Source: Billgrantia gudaonensis (lineage in GTDB: Bacteria; Pseudomonadota; Gammaproteobacteria; Pseudomonadales; Halomonadaceae). Taken from it: a stretch of 64,000 nucleotides of DNA. Below the pieces are notes generated by a model that saw only the letters and a list, made by a program, of their open reading frames with translations, was not told the origin of the DNA and ran no database searches. The stretch covers positions 62,001 to 126,000 of the forward strand of contig NZ_FNES01000008.1 of assembly GCF_900100195.1 (NCBI RefSeq), read 5' to 3'. Below, piece by piece: positions 43,247 to 54,078 of the stretch. The stretch's first letter is position 1; each line of letters starts with the position of its first letter. The translations under genes were made by a program, and so were the position numbers.

Positions 43247-45655
43247 TCAATGCGTGCTGATCATCGATGCCGAAGCCGGCGATTCCTCAACCCGGGAATC
43301 CTCACCTTTTGCTTCGGTGCTTTCTGTCAGTGCAGCTTCCAAAACTTCGTCTATCCAACGCACCGGACGGATTTCCAAAGCATCTTTGATGTTGTCCGGC
43401 ACCTCTTTGAGGTCGCGGCGATTCTCTTCCGGAATGAGCACGGACTTTATACCACCGCGTCGGGCAGCCAGCAATTTCTCCTTTAGCCCACCGATCGGCA
43501 TCACCTCGCCGCGCAGATTCACCTCGCCGGTCATCGCCACGTCGCAACGCACCGGCCGACCGGTATAGGCCGAAACCATGGCCGTGACCATGGCGATCCC
43601 CGCACTGGGTCCATCCTTGGGCGTTGCTCCCTCGGGCACATGGATGTGCAAGTCTTCCTTTTCGAAACGCTCGGGATCGATCCCCAGCGCCACTGCCCGC
43701 GCCCGCACCACGGTCTGAGCGGCGCTCACCGACTCTTTCATGACGTCACCCAGCGAGCCCGTCTTGTTGATGCGACCCTTGCCGGGAGTGACCACCGACT
43801 CGATGTTGAGCAACTCCCCTCCGACCGAGGTCCATGCGAGACCCGTGACCCGGCCGACCTGATCCTGCTGATCGGCAAGTCCATAGCTGTAGCGACGCAC
43901 GCCGGCATGCGTCTCGATGTCGGCCGCAGCCAGCGTGGCCGGCGCCTGAGCACCTTCCCGACCCTCGCCCTCGAGGCGCTGACGCAGGACCTTGCGGCAG
44001 ACCTTGGCGATCTGTCGCTCGAGCTCCCTCACCCCCGCCTCGCGAGTATAGTACCGGATCAACTCCAGCAGCGCCTCGTCCGAGAACGCCAGTTCCTCGT
44101 CCTTGAAGCCGTTGGCCTTGAGCTGCTTGGGCACCAGATAGCGCCGCGCGATGGCCAGCTTCTCGTCCTCGGTGTAGCCGGGCAGGCGTATCACCTCCAT
44201 GCGATCCAGCAACGGGCCCGGAATGTTCATCGAGTTGGCCGTGCAGATGAACATCACCTCGGAGAGATCGTAGTCCAGTTCCAGGTAGTGATCGCTGAAC
44301 TTGTCGTTCTGCTCGGGATCGAGCACTTCGAGTAGGGCCGAGGCCGGGTCGCCACGGTGGTCCATGCCGATCTTGTCCACCTCGTCGAGAAGGAACAGCG
44401 GATTCTTGACCCCGGCCTTGCTCATGCGCTGGATCAGCTTGCCCGGCAGCGAGCCGATGTAGGTACGCCGGTGCCCGCGAATCTCGGATTCGTCGCGCAC
44501 GCCACCCAGCGCCAGGCGCACGTACTTGCGGTTGGTTGCCCTGGCGATGGACTGACCGAGAGAGGTCTTGCCCACCCCGGGAGGACCGACCAGACACAGC
44601 ACCGGTCCTTTGAGCTTGCGCACCCGCTTCTGAACGGCCAGGTACTCGAGGATACGCTCCTTCACCTCGTCCAGGCCATGATGATCCTCATCCAGCACCC
44701 GGTGCGCATGCACGAGATCGTGCTTGACACGCGTGCGCTTCTTCCACGGCACCGAGATCAGCCAGTCCAGCCAGGAGCGCACCACCGTGGCCTCTGCCGA
44801 ACTGGGCGACATCATCTTCAGCTTGCCCAGTTCCTGGCTGGCCTTCTCGCGGGCCTCTCTGGGCATACCGGACTCTTCGATGGCCTTCTCGTACTTTTCG
44901 GCCTCGTTGGGCACGTTCTCGAGCTCACCCATCTCCTTCTGGATGGCTTTCATCTGCTCGTTGAGATAGTACTCGCGCTGCGACTTCTCCATCTGGTCCT
45001 TGACGCGCGAACGGATCCGCTTCTCGACCTGCAACAGATCGATCTCGGATTCGATGAGGGCCATGAGGTGTTCGATTCGGTCGCGGACGCGATCCATCTC
45101 GAGCAATTGCTGCTTGTCACCGATCTTGAGCGACAGGTGGGCACAAATGGTGTCCACCAGCCGACTGGGATCCTCGATGCCCGACAGCGAATTGAGCACC
45201 TCGTTGGGGACCTTCTTGGAAAGCTTGACGTACTGCTCGAACTGGTTGAGCAACACGCGCACCAGGGCTTCCTGCTCGCGCTCGGTGAGAGGCAGGCTGT
45301 CGCGCAACACTGCATCGGCCAGGCTGTAGCCGCCTTCGGTGTGATGAACGGCACGCAGATCGGCGCGGGACGTTCCTTCGATCAACACCTTGACCGTGCC
45401 ATCGGGCAACTTGAGCAGCTGCATGATCTCGGCCACGGTACCGATGGTGAAAAGATCGTCGGTTCCCGGATCGTCATGACCCGCTTCCCGCTGGGCCACC
45501 AGCAGCACGCGCTTGTCCGCCGCCATGGCGGCATCGAGAGCCTGAATCGACTTCTCGCGACCGACGAACAGCGGTATCACCATCTGCGGATAAACGACCA
45601 CATCACGCAGCGGCAAGAGGGGCAGACTCAGGGCCTGTTCGGCGTTCTGCTGCAT
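43247..45655 (-). CDS. lon: ATP-dependent protease Lon
   Basis: Lon is a cytoplasmic AAA+ serine protease that degrades misfolded and regulatory proteins. The 802-residue protein has an N-terminal LonA substrate-binding domain (LPLLPLRDVVVYPQMVIPLFVGR), Walker A GPPGVGKTS, Walker B LFLLDEVDKIG, and the catalytic Ser in PKDGPSAGIAM, with Lys further on. I chose the ATG at 45655 because GAGGA lies 9 bases upstream, while the ATG at 45664 is immediately adjacent to that site. It lies between clpX and hupB as in E. coli, downstream of a heat-shock-like promoter. Confidence 0.96.
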   Translation of the reverse strand: MQQNAEQALSLPLLPLRDVVVYPQMVIPLFVGREKSIQALDAAMAADKRVLLVAQREAGHDDPGTDDLFTIGTVAEIMQLLKLPDGTVKVLIEGTSRADLRAVHHTEGGYSLADAVLRDSLPLTEREQEALVRVLLNQFEQYVKLSKKVPNEVLNSLSGIEDPSRLVDTICAHLSLKIGDKQQLLEMDRVRDRIEHLMALIESEIDLLQVEKRIRSRVKDQMEKSQREYYLNEQMKAIQKEMGELENVPNEAEKYEKAIEESGMPREAREKASQELGKLKMMSPSSAEATVVRSWLDWLISVPWKKRTRVKHDLVHAHRVLDEDHHGLDEVKERILEYLAVQKRVRKLKGPVLCLVGPPGVGKTSLGQSIARATNRKYVRLALGGVRDESEIRGHRRTYIGSLPGKLIQRMSKAGVKNPLFLLDEVDKIGMDHRGDPASALLEVLDPEQNDKFSDHYLELDYDLSEVMFICTANSMNIPGPLLDRMEVIRLPGYTEDEKLAIARRYLVPKQLKANGFKDEELAFSDEALLELIRYYTREAGVRELERQIAKVCRKVLRQRLEGEGREGAQAPATLAAADIETHAGVRRYSYGLADQQDQVGRVTGLAWTSVGGELLNIESVVTPGKGRINKTGSLGDVMKESVSAAQTVVRARAVALGIDPERFEKEDLHIHVPEGATPKDGPSAGIAMVTAMVSAYTGRPVRCDVAMTGEVNLRGEVMPIGGLKEKLLAARRGGIKSVLIPEENRRDLKEVPDNIKDALEIRPVRWIDEVLEAALTESTEAKGEDSRVEESPASASMISTH

Positions 45656-45695
45656 CGCAGACATTCCTCAAACGAAATCGGATGGATACACAAGG

Positions 45696-45723
45696 TGTGG
45701 GGGCATGACACGGGCGTTGCAAG
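45696..45723 (-). promoter_or_regulatory. Sigma-32-like promoter of lon
   Basis: On the minus strand, CTTGCA (45718-45723) is followed after 14 bases by CCCCCACA (45696-45703), close to the heat-shock consensus CTTGAA / CCCCATNT. The position, about 40 bases before the start codon, fits the known heat-shock control of lon. Confidence 0.6.
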
Positions 45724-45746
45724 TGCCCAGGGCAAAGGACACGAAC

Positions 45747-45771
45747 AAAGGGGTCGCCACGGCGACCCCTT
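45747..45771 (-). terminator. Intrinsic terminator of clpX
   Basis: On the minus strand an 11-bp stem AAGGGGTCGCC / GGCGACCCCTT, closed by the loop bases, is followed by a short TTTG. It lies 36 bases after the clpX stop and before the lon promoter. Confidence 0.7.
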
Positions 45772-45807
45772 GCATGCAGGCAGGCTCGGCAGGGACAGCG
45801 AGCCCTC

Positions 45808-47085
<1,278 letters not shown>

Positions 47086-47161
47086 TCGCGTACCTCTGTC
47101 GCTGCGGCGGCTCAGCGCCGCCGGTGATCACGTATGAATGATGCGTGCTTAAATCACGCTA

Positions 47162-47782
47162 TCAGGATGTCGGCCGCTTATCCAGCACGGCATCGATCAG
47201 GCCATACTCGGCGGCCTGGCTGCCGCTCATGAAATTGTCGCGATCGGTATCCCGGGCGATGGTATCGATGTCCTGACCGGTATGATGCGCCAGGATGCGG
47301 TTGAGCTTGTCGCGGATACCCAGAATCTCACGCGTGTGGATCTCGATGTCCGCAGCCTGCCCCTGGTAGCCGCCGAGGGGCTGGTGAATCATCATCCGCG
47401 AATTGGGCAGGCAGTAACGCTTGCCCGACGCTCCGCCGGCCAGCAACAGCGCCCCCATGCTGGCGGCTTGACCGATGCACACCGTCGAGACGTCCGGCGT
47501 GATGAACTGCATGGTGTCGTAGATCGCCATGCCGGCGGTCACGCCACCCCCGGGCGAGTTGATGTAGAGATGGATGTCCTTGTCCGGATTCTCGGATTCA
47601 AGGAACAGCAGCTGGGCCACCACCAGGTTGGCCATGTAATCTTCCACCGGGCCGATCAGGAAGATCACGCGCTCTTTGAGCAGGCGGGAATAGATGTCGT
47701 AAGCCCGCTCGCCACGTGCGCTCTGCTCGACCACCATCGGCACCAATCCGCCGGCGTTGTGGATATCGAACTCGTTGCTCAT
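47162..47782 (-). CDS. clpP: ATP-dependent Clp protease proteolytic subunit ClpP
   Basis: ClpP is the barrel-shaped serine protease partner of ClpX. From ATG 47782 it has 206 residues (E. coli 207). Active-site Ser is in [14 protein letters not shown], His in MMIHQPLGG, and Asp further on in DTDRDNFM. The N-terminal [30 protein letters not shown] is the family start. ATG 47782 has AAGGA about 10 bases upstream; the frame reaches 47830 without a better start. Confidence 0.96.
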   Translation of the reverse strand: MSNEFDIHNAGGLVPMVVEQSARGERAYDIYSRLLKERVIFLIGPVEDYMANLVVAQLLFLESENPDKDIHLYINSPGGGVTAGMAIYDTMQFITPDVSTVCIGQAASMGALLLAGGASGKRYCLPNSRMMIHQPLGGYQGQAADIEIHTREILGIRDKLNRILAHHTGQDIDTIARDTDRDNFMSGSQAAEYGLIDAVLDKRPTS

Positions 47783-47829
47783 CTGTGTGATGTCCTTGCA
47801 TCCGATGAATGGAAGCGACGGAAACGGCA

Positions 47830-47849
47830 CTGCCGCCTATCCGCGGCAG
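47830..47849 (-). other. Stem-loop between tig and clpP
   Basis: CTGCCGC / GCGGCAG, 7-bp stem with 6-base loop, 17 bases after the tig stop. There is no strong T-run, so it probably attenuates rather than ends transcription into clpP. Confidence 0.45.
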
Positions 47850-47866
47850 CACCGAAGACCGGCATC

Positions 47867-49228
47867 TCAGGCCTTGTCGTCGTCGCCTTCCGCGGCGTCG
47901 TCTTCTTCGCCGTCCTGCTCGGGCTGCTGCTGAGCCGCTGCCAGCGCTTCCTGGTAGCTCATTTCCACGTCCTTGACCGTGGCTTGCTCGAGCAGGTGCT
48001 CCACGGCCTTCTCTTCGAGAAGCGCCGACTTGACCTGAGTCTTGAGCTGATCGTTGCTCATATAGTAGTCGACGACCTGCTGGGGCTCCTGATACTGCTC
48101 GGCGAGCTCTTCCACGCGCGCCTTGATTTCGTCGTCAGTGGCATCGAGCTCGTTCGCCTTGATCACTTCCGCCAGCAGCAGCCCCACCTGCACGCGCCCC
48201 TTGGCCTGTTCGGCAAACAGCTCGTTGGGCAGCTGAGAAACGTCGAAATCCTCTCCGAGCCCGAACTGCTGCGCCGCCTGGCGCTTGAGCGCATCGGTCT
48301 CCTGCTGGATCAGCGACTGCGGCACCGGCACCTCGTTGGCTTTCTTCAACGCCTCGAGCACCTGCTGCTTGACGCGATTGTCGACGGCCTGCCTGGCCTC
48401 ACGGGTCATGTTCTTCTTGACCTCGGCGCGGAAGGCTTCGACGTCATCCCCTTCGACGCCAAACCGCTGAATGAATTCCGCGTCGACTTCCGGCAACTGC
48501 TGAGCGCTGACCTTGTGCACCTTGACCTTGAAGGTCGCTTCCTTGCCGGCCAGGTGCTCGGCTTGATAGTCCTCGGGGAAGGTGACGGTCACTTCCTTCT
48601 CGTCGCCGGCCTGGGCACCGACCAGATGGTCTTCGAACCCGGGGATGAAGCTGCCGGAGCCCAACACCAGGTCATGCCCCTCGGCGCTGCCACCTTCGAA
48701 CGGCTCGTCGCCCAGGAAACCCTGGAAGTCGATGGTCAGCTGGTCGCCGTCTTCGGCGGCACGCTCGACCTCTTCCCAGGAGGCATTCTGCTTGCGCAGG
48801 GTTTCGATCATCTCATCGACGTCGGCCTCGGTCACTTCGACCACCGGGCGCTCGACTTCGGTACCTTCGATGGAAGCCAACTCGATTTCCGGATAGACCT
48901 CGAGGGAGGCGACGAACTCGAGGTCCTTGCCGGCCTCGTTGACCTGCGCCTCGATGCTCGGATACCCCGCCGGATTGAGGTTTTCATCGGTGATGGCCTT
49001 GACGTAACGCTCGCGCATCACTTCGCCCACCACCTCGTCGCGCAACCCGCTGCCGTAACGCTGGCGTACCACGGACATGGGCACATGGCCCTTGCGGAAG
49101 CCATTCAGGCGCACGTTCTTCGCGGTGTCCTTGAGGCGAGCCTCGACGGCTTCATCGACCTCGGCGGCCGGCACCTGGAACGTGACTCGGCGCTCGATCT
49201 GGGAGGTCGCTTCGACGGAAACTTGCAT
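47867..49228 (-). CDS. tig: Trigger factor
   Basis: Trigger factor binds ribosomes and chaperones nascent chains, with prolyl isomerase activity. The 453-residue protein (E. coli 432) has the ribosome-binding signature FRKGHVPMSVVRQRYG (residues about 43-58), an FKBP-type domain (GDQLTIDFQGFLGDEPFEGG) and the helical C-terminal chaperone domain. The last 25 residues are very acidic. It heads the tig-clpP-clpX-lon-hupB-ppiD array, downstream of a strong promoter. Confidence 0.96.
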   Translation of the reverse strand: MQVSVEATSQIERRVTFQVPAAEVDEAVEARLKDTAKNVRLNGFRKGHVPMSVVRQRYGSGLRDEVVGEVMRERYVKAITDENLNPAGYPSIEAQVNEAGKDLEFVASLEVYPEIELASIEGTEVERPVVEVTEADVDEMIETLRKQNASWEEVERAAEDGDQLTIDFQGFLGDEPFEGGSAEGHDLVLGSGSFIPGFEDHLVGAQAGDEKEVTVTFPEDYQAEHLAGKEATFKVKVHKVSAQQLPEVDAEFIQRFGVEGDDVEAFRAEVKKNMTREARQAVDNRVKQQVLEALKKANEVPVPQSLIQQETDALKRQAAQQFGLGEDFDVSQLPNELFAEQAKGRVQVGLLLAEVIKANELDATDDEIKARVEELAEQYQEPQQVVDYYMSNDQLKTQVKSALLEEKAVEHLLEQATVKDVEMSYQEALAAAQQQPEQDGEEDDAAEGDDDKA

Positions 49229-49285
49229 GAATAGTCCTCTACCGCCTGGGGCGTTGTGTTGAATGCGTGGATGGGTAAAAGAGTG

Positions 49286-49314
49286 ATTTTAAGAAGCCCG
49301 CACTGTGGTGGCAA
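49286..49314 (-). promoter_or_regulatory. Sigma-70 promoter of tig
   Basis: On the minus strand TTGCCA (49309-49314), 17-base spacer, TAAAAT (49286-49291): five of six matches to each consensus box. Confidence 0.7.
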
Positions 49315-49486
49315 GCACCCTGGCTAGGAAGTGGGGGCAGCTCGGCATATTGCAAGGGGCTTAACGTCGAGCATAGTCTCGACCGCAGCGAAGCTCGGAC
49401 GAACTGCCGATAGCGACGAGGCAAGGCCCGGGGAGCCAGCATGCGGGATAGCGAAAAGGAGCGCGGAGACGGGAAAACGGGTGCAA

Positions 49487-49562
49487 TGGGGTGGATGATG
49501 GGGATCGAACCCACGACCACCGGAGCCACAATCCGGGGCTCTACCACTGAGCTACATCCACC
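49487..49562 (-). tRNA. tRNA-His (GTG), copy 2
   Basis: A 76-base cloverleaf with anticodon loop TTGTGGC, the extra 5' G(-1) opposite C73, and an encoded 3' CCA. Identical to the second copy at 49593-49668, 30 bases away. It reads toward tig and is the last tRNA of the operon. Confidence 0.95.
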
Positions 49563-49592
49563 ACTGCACTAACCAAAACGGAGACGTCGACA

Positions 49593-49668
49593 TGGGGTGG
49601 ATGATGGGGATCGAACCCACGACCACCGGAGCCACAATCCGGGGCTCTACCACTGAGCTACATCCACC
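49593..49668 (-). tRNA. tRNA-His (GTG), copy 1
   Basis: Same 76-base sequence as the other copy, with anticodon GTG, G(-1) and encoded CCA. A tandem duplication inside the tRNA operon. Confidence 0.95.
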
Positions 49669-49714
49669 ATTCGACTGCTGCTCGAACCGTCGGCATTCCT
49701 GCATGCGCACGACA

Positions 49715-49791
<77 letters not shown>

Positions 49792-49858
49792 ATTCTATGT
49801 TCAATGACGCCTGACCGCAACCCTTGTCATGAATTTCATCAATCCAAACAGGAAGTTG

Positions 49859-49935
49859 TGGTCGGGGTGGAGGGATTCGAACCCCCGACATCCTGCTCCC
49901 AAAGCAGGCGCGCTACCAGACTGCGCTACACCCCG
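49859..49935 (-). tRNA. tRNA-Pro (TGG)
   Basis: A 77-base cloverleaf with anticodon stem CCTGC/GCAGG around loop TTTGGGA (anticodon TGG), T-loop TTCGAAT, encoded CCA. It is the first tRNA of the operon. Confidence 0.94.
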
Positions 49936-49987
49936 CCGGCCTTAGCACGGCCTCGATGCCGCCATCGGGCCTCATCGAGCGCTGCGT

Positions 49988-50015
49988 ATTCTACGCGAGA
50001 ATCCCTTGCGGTCAA
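49988..50015 (-). promoter_or_regulatory. Promoter of the tRNA Pro-Arg-His-His operon
   Basis: On the minus strand TTGACC (50010-50015), 16-base spacer, TAGAAT (49988-49993), then a GC-rich stretch after the -10 as in stable-RNA promoters. Leader of about 45 bases to tRNA-Pro. Confidence 0.7.
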
Positions 50016-50152
50016 TAGCCACCTGACCTGGCAGGGCTTTAGCGCTTTGCCTGAGAGTCAGGCCGTGCGAAAATCTGCGCCCTTCCGGTGTCGGCCCACC
50101 GGCCCACGCCAGCCGACATTCGCACCTGTCACCACCACACGGGGGAGAGACG

Positions 50153-51025
50153 ATGACCGCTCAACGCATCGATGGCAAGGCCATAGCCGCCGAGGTTCGC
50201 CAGCGGGTCGCGCGCCGAGTCGACGCGCGCCATGCCGAAGGCAAGCGCACGCCCGGCCTGGCCGTCATCGTAGTGGGCGACGATCCGGCATCCCATGTGT
50301 ACGTCAGCAACAAGCACCGCGCCTGCGAGCAGGCCGGCGTGCTCTCGTTTCGCCATTCGCTGCCCACCGACATCACGCAGCAGGCACTGGAAGCGCTCAT
50401 CGATGAACTCAACTCCGATTCGCGCATCGATGGCATCCTGCTGCAGCTGCCACTTCCCGACCACCTGGACGAACGCCCGCTACTGGAACGCATCCTTCCG
50501 CACAAGGACGTCGATGGTTTCCACCCTTACAACCTGGGCCGCCTCGCCCAGCGTCTCCCCCTACTCCGCCCATGCACGCCGAAAGGCGTCATGACCCTGC
50601 TCTCGGCCAGCGGTCTCGAGGTACGCGGCCTGGACGCCACCGTGGTCGGCGCTTCCAACATCGTCGGCCGCCCCATGGCGCTGGAGCTGATGCTGGCTGG
50701 CTGCACCACCACGGTGTGCCACCGCTTCACCCGCAACCTCGAGTCGCACGTGCGCCGCGCGGAACTGCTGGTAGTGGCGGTGGGCAAACCGGGCATCGTC
50801 AAAGGCGAATGGGTGCGCGACGGCGCCATCGTCATCGACGTGGGCATCAACCGTGAGGAAGACGGACGCCTGGTGGGCGACGTGGCATTCGCTCCCGCCG
50901 CCGAACGCGCCGGCTGGATCACTCCCGTACCGGGTGGCGTCGGCCCCATGACGGTGGCCTCTCTGCTCGAGAACACCTTGTTCGCCGCCGAACTGCACGA
51001 CGCCATGGCTCCCACCAGCGCCTGA
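50153..51025 (+). CDS. folD: Bifunctional methylenetetrahydrofolate dehydrogenase / methenyltetrahydrofolate cyclohydrolase
   Basis: FolD interconverts 5,10-methylene- and 10-formyl-tetrahydrofolate. The 290-residue length is normal (E. coli 288). Motifs: [14 protein letters not shown] (substrate-binding Tyr and the catalytic Lys in YVxxKxxA, here VYVSNKHRA), [23 protein letters not shown], and [15 protein letters not shown] at the end. It is separated from the tRNA operon by 217 bases and reads away from it. Confidence 0.95.
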   Translation: MTAQRIDGKAIAAEVRQRVARRVDARHAEGKRTPGLAVIVVGDDPASHVYVSNKHRACEQAGVLSFRHSLPTDITQQALEALIDELNSDSRIDGILLQLPLPDHLDERPLLERILPHKDVDGFHPYNLGRLAQRLPLLRPCTPKGVMTLLSASGLEVRGLDATVVGASNIVGRPMALELMLAGCTTTVCHRFTRNLESHVRRAELLVVAVGKPGIVKGEWVRDGAIVIDVGINREEDGRLVGDVAFAPAAERAGWITPVPGGVGPMTVASLLENTLFAAELHDAMAPTSA

Positions 51026-51084
51026 CAGCCGCGGGCGCATCGTCTAGAATGTCGCGCCCTTCCGCCACCAGCCGGAGCTCGTCC

Positions 51085-51558
51085 ATGAGCGACAAGATGA
51101 ACGTCGAAAGCTTCAATCTCGATCATACCAAGGTGAAAGCACCCTACGTACGCCTGGCCGACATCAAGGCCGGCGTGAACGGTGACCGCATTCACAAGTA
51201 CGACATGCGCATCTGCCAGCCCAACCGGGACCACATGGAGATGCCCGCCCTGCACTCCCTGGAACACCTGATGGCCGAACTGTCGCGCAATCATTCCGAC
51301 AAGGTCGTCGACATCAGCCCGATGGGCTGCCAGACCGGCTTCTACGTCGCCATGATCAACCACGATGACTACGACGACGTGCTGCGCCTCTTGCAGAACA
51401 CGCTCGAGGACGTTCTGGCCGCCGATTCGGTACCGGCCTGTAACGAGATGCAATGCGGCTGGGCGGCCAGTCACAGCCTCGAAGGTGCCAAGGACATAGC
51501 CCGTGGCTTTCTTGCCAAGCGCGATGAATGGACCCAGGTCTTCGCCGAGCCGCACTGA
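51085..51558 (+). CDS. luxS: S-ribosylhomocysteine lyase LuxS
   Basis: LuxS splits S-ribosylhomocysteine into homocysteine and DPD, the autoinducer-2 precursor. The 157-residue protein has the metal triad H57, H61 (HSLEH) and C124 (CGWAASH), plus catalytic Glu60 and Cys82 (MGCQTGFY). The ATG at 51085 is preceded by GGAG with 8-base spacing. mtnN follows by 35 bases, so both steps of S-adenosylhomocysteine recycling sit together: MtnN makes S-ribosylhomocysteine, LuxS splits it. Confidence 0.95.
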   Translation: MSDKMNVESFNLDHTKVKAPYVRLADIKAGVNGDRIHKYDMRICQPNRDHMEMPALHSLEHLMAELSRNHSDKVVDISPMGCQTGFYVAMINHDDYDDVLRLLQNTLEDVLAADSVPACNEMQCGWAASHSLEGAKDIARGFLAKRDEWTQVFAEPH

Positions 51559-51593
51559 CCGTACCCTTTGACCTCGCCGGAGCTCACGGACAG

Positions 51594-52334
51594 ATGAAAC
51601 GCATCGGTATCATCGGCGCCATGGCCCAGGAAGTGGCCCACCTCGCTTCCCTGCTGCAAGACCGCCGCACTCGCACCCACGTCGGCTGCACCTTTCACCA
51701 CGGTCGCCTGCATGGCGCGGACGTGATCATCCTGCAATCGGGCATCGGCAAGGTGAATGCCGCCATCGGTACGACCCTGCTGCTCGACGTCTACCAGCCG
51801 GAAGCCATCATCAACACCGGCTCGGCCGGCGGCTTCGGCGAGGGGCTGGGAGTCGGCGACATCGTGGTTTCCAGCGAAGTGCGCCATCATGACGTCGACG
51901 CCGTGGTGTTCGGCTACGAGCACGGCCAGGTACCGGACATGCCGGCCGCGTACCTGCCCGACGAAAGACTGGTGCAGGTCGCGCGCGAATGCGTCGAGGC
52001 GCTCGGCGAGGTGCGCGTGACGGAAGGCCTGATCGCTACCGGCGACGTCTTCATGGCCTGCCCCGAGCGGGTGGCCCAGACGCGCACGCGCTTTCCCACC
52101 ATGCTCGCCGCCGAGATGGAGGCCGCGGCGATCGCCCAGACCTGCCATCTCTACGGGTGCCCGTTCGTGGTCATTCGCGCCCTGTCGGACATTGCCGGCG
52201 GCAGCGACAACCACCTCTCCTTCGCTCAGTTCCTCGACCAGGCCGCCGACCATTCCGCACGCATGGTCGAGGCCATGGTCGCCCGCCTGGCCACCCCCGC
52301 CCCTCAGGCGGACGCCGAGCCCGTCGCCGGCTGA
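51594..52334 (+). CDS. mtnN: 5'-methylthioadenosine/S-adenosylhomocysteine nucleosidase
   Basis: MtnN (Pfs) cleaves adenine from methylthioadenosine and S-adenosylhomocysteine. The 246-residue protein has GAMAQEVAHL near the N terminus, ILQSGIGKVNAAIGTTLLLD, NTGSAGGFGEGLGVGDIVVSSEV, EMEAAAIAQTC with the conserved Met-Glu, and the active-site Asp in IRALSDIAGG. The ATG at 51594 fits; the frame extends to 51528 only inside luxS. It feeds LuxS, which is encoded just upstream. Confidence 0.95.
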   Translation: MKRIGIIGAMAQEVAHLASLLQDRRTRTHVGCTFHHGRLHGADVIILQSGIGKVNAAIGTTLLLDVYQPEAIINTGSAGGFGEGLGVGDIVVSSEVRHHDVDAVVFGYEHGQVPDMPAAYLPDERLVQVARECVEALGEVRVTEGLIATGDVFMACPERVAQTRTRFPTMLAAEMEAAAIAQTCHLYGCPFVVIRALSDIAGGSDNHLSFAQFLDQAADHSARMVEAMVARLATPAPQADAEPVAG

Positions 52335-52357
52335 ACGCGTCGCTTTCGGAAACGGAG

Positions 52358-52382
52358 ACGGCCGCCTCCGAGGCGGCCGTCG
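52358..52382 (+). terminator. Stem-loop after mtnN
   Basis: GACGGCCGCCT / AGGCGGCCGTC, a perfect 11-bp stem with 3-base loop, 24 bases past the mtnN stop and before the convergent pyrC stop. No T-run, so the terminator call is uncertain. Confidence 0.5.
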
Positions 52383-52407
52383 CCGTTCACGGCAAACGCT
52401 GACGCGC

Positions 52408-53445
52408 TCAGCCGCGCAATCGCCACGCCAAGGATTCGCCCGCCAGCAGCGGAACGATGCGCTGGCCGTCGGCATACGGCAGCGATGCCGGCAGCTCCCA
52501 TGGCTCGCGTACCAGGGTGACATTGTCGCGGTTGCGTGGCAGACCATAGAAGTCGGGGCCGAAATGGCTGGCGAACCCTTCCAGACGATCCAGGGCATCG
52601 ACCTGCTCGAAGGCCGTGGCATAGAGTTCGATCGCCGCCGGAGCCGTGTAGGCGCCAGCACAGCCGCAAGCCGATTCCTTGTCTCCCCGAGCGTGAGGCG
52701 CACTGTCGGTGCCCAGGAAGAACTTGGGGCTGCCCGAGGTGGCCGCGGCCAGCAACGCCTCTCGGTGACGCTCGCGCTTGAGGATCGGCAGACAGTAATA
52801 GTGAGGGCGTATCCCGCCCACCAGCATGTGATTGCGGTTGAACAGCAGGTGGTGGGCGGTGATGGTCGCTGCAATGGTGTTCGGCGCTTCGCTGACGAAC
52901 CGGGCGGCATCGGCGGTGGTGATGTGCTCGCACACCACTTTCAGATCGGGGTGGCGCTCGACCAGCGGCTTGAGCACGCGCTCGATGAACACCGCTTCGC
53001 GATCGAAGATGTCGATTTCGCCGTCGGTCACCTCGCCGTGCACCAGAAGCGGCATGCCCAGCCGTGCCATGGCAGCAATGGCGGCATCGCACCTGGCCGT
53101 ATCGGTGACGCCGGAGTCCGAGTTGGTAGTCGCTCCCGCCGGGTAGAGCTTCACGGCGTGCACGAGGCCGCTGGCATGGGCTCGTTCGATCTCTTCGGCC
53201 GAGGTGTTGTCGGTGAGGTAGAGCGTCATCAGCGGCTCGAAAGCGCTACCTTCGGGACGCGCGGCGAGAATCCGCTCGCGGTAGGCCAGCGCCTGCCGGG
53301 TAGTGGTGACGGGCGGTTTGAGGTTGGGCATGATGATCGCCCGGCCCATCTGGCGCGCCGAGGCGGGCACCACGGCCTGAAGCGCCGTGCCGTCGCGCAG
53401 ATGCAGATGCCAGTCGTCGGGTCGCGTCAAGGTGATAGCGTTCAC
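52408..53445 (-). CDS. pyrC: Dihydroorotase
   Basis: PyrC closes carbamoyl-aspartate to dihydroorotate in pyrimidine synthesis. The 345-residue length matches the class II enzyme (E. coli 348). Zinc ligands: DWHLHLRDG, the carboxylated Lys in [23 protein letters not shown], and the catalytic Asp in LGTDSAPH. I chose GTG 53445 because AGGA lies 6 bases upstream; the ATG at 53466 has no ribosome site. Confidence 0.94.
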   Translation of the reverse strand: MNAITLTRPDDWHLHLRDGTALQAVVPASARQMGRAIIMPNLKPPVTTTRQALAYRERILAARPEGSAFEPLMTLYLTDNTSAEEIERAHASGLVHAVKLYPAGATTNSDSGVTDTARCDAAIAAMARLGMPLLVHGEVTDGEIDIFDREAVFIERVLKPLVERHPDLKVVCEHITTADAARFVSEAPNTIAATITAHHLLFNRNHMLVGGIRPHYYCLPILKRERHREALLAAATSGSPKFFLGTDSAPHARGDKESACGCAGAYTAPAAIELYATAFEQVDALDRLEGFASHFGPDFYGLPRNRDNVTLVREPWELPASLPYADGQRIVPLLAGESLAWRLRG

Positions 53446-53493
53446 GGTCGTTCCTGTGGTCGGCATGGATTCGCGGATCGTTCGGAGATGACC

Positions 53494-53499
53494 AGTATA
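53494..53499 (-). promoter_or_regulatory. Possible -10 box of pyrC
   Basis: TATACT on the minus strand in the context ACGGTATACT, about 45 bases before the pyrC start. No good -35 is seen. The ACGGTATA context resembles the repeated 12-mers elsewhere in the window. Confidence 0.3.
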
Positions 53500-53638
53500 C
53501 CGTACGGCAAAGCGCCTGAGCCGACCGACATCTTGGCCCAAGACGATCGTTCCCAGATCGGCCGACCACCCAAACGGCAGCAACGCCATGCGTTTTGCCG
53601 TATCATCGTCGCCGTTTGCCAGTCGGAGAGTCATCGCC

Positions 53639-54058
53639 ATGCCCAGAGTCCGCCACTACGCCGACATCGTCGCCATCCTGGCCGGCCTGATGTGGATCCT
53701 GGTTTTCTGGTCGGTGAGCATCTCGGCGCACCTGGACAGCATGGAACCGGTGCTCGCCGCCCTGCTGCTGCTCGGCACCATGATTCTGTTGAGCTTCGCG
53801 CACCGCCCCATTCGCATCCACCTGAGCCGCTACCACGTACGCAAGCGGCGCACGGAAATGTGGATGCACATTCTGGCACTGCCCATGCTGCTGGCCCTGC
53901 TGCTGGGCGTGATACTGGAAGCGCTGATCACCCCGCTCAGCGGCCAGCAGAAAATGCTGCTGTTCAACGTGCTGGCCACCGCCGGCTGGGTCGTCTACGT
54001 CATGACGCTGGTGGTCAAGTTCGTGTTCCACCAGCTTCGCCGGCGCCGCCGGGGCTGA
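53639..54058 (+). CDS. Small integral membrane protein, unknown function
   Basis: A 139-residue protein with four predicted membrane helices (about residues 8-28, 37-56, 74-96, 108-132) and a cytoplasmic arginine-rich tail (HQLRRRRRG). I do not recognise the family. It is divergent from pyrC and is followed 20 bases later by the end of the convergent oxidase gene. ATG 53639 is preceded by GGAG. It may be a small membrane-associated factor; no function is proposed. Confidence 0.65.
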   Translation: MPRVRHYADIVAILAGLMWILVFWSVSISAHLDSMEPVLAALLLLGTMILLSFAHRPIRIHLSRYHVRKRRTEMWMHILALPMLLALLLGVILEALITPLSGQQKMLLFNVLATAGWVVYVMTLVVKFVFHQLRRRRRG

Positions 54059-54078
54059 CTGGCCAGGAGCCTGGCCTT

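Noticed and set aside
49229..49486. Possible small gene between tig and the tRNAs
   Set aside because: The short frames there have no ribosome site and poor codon usage; the stretch holds the tig promoter.
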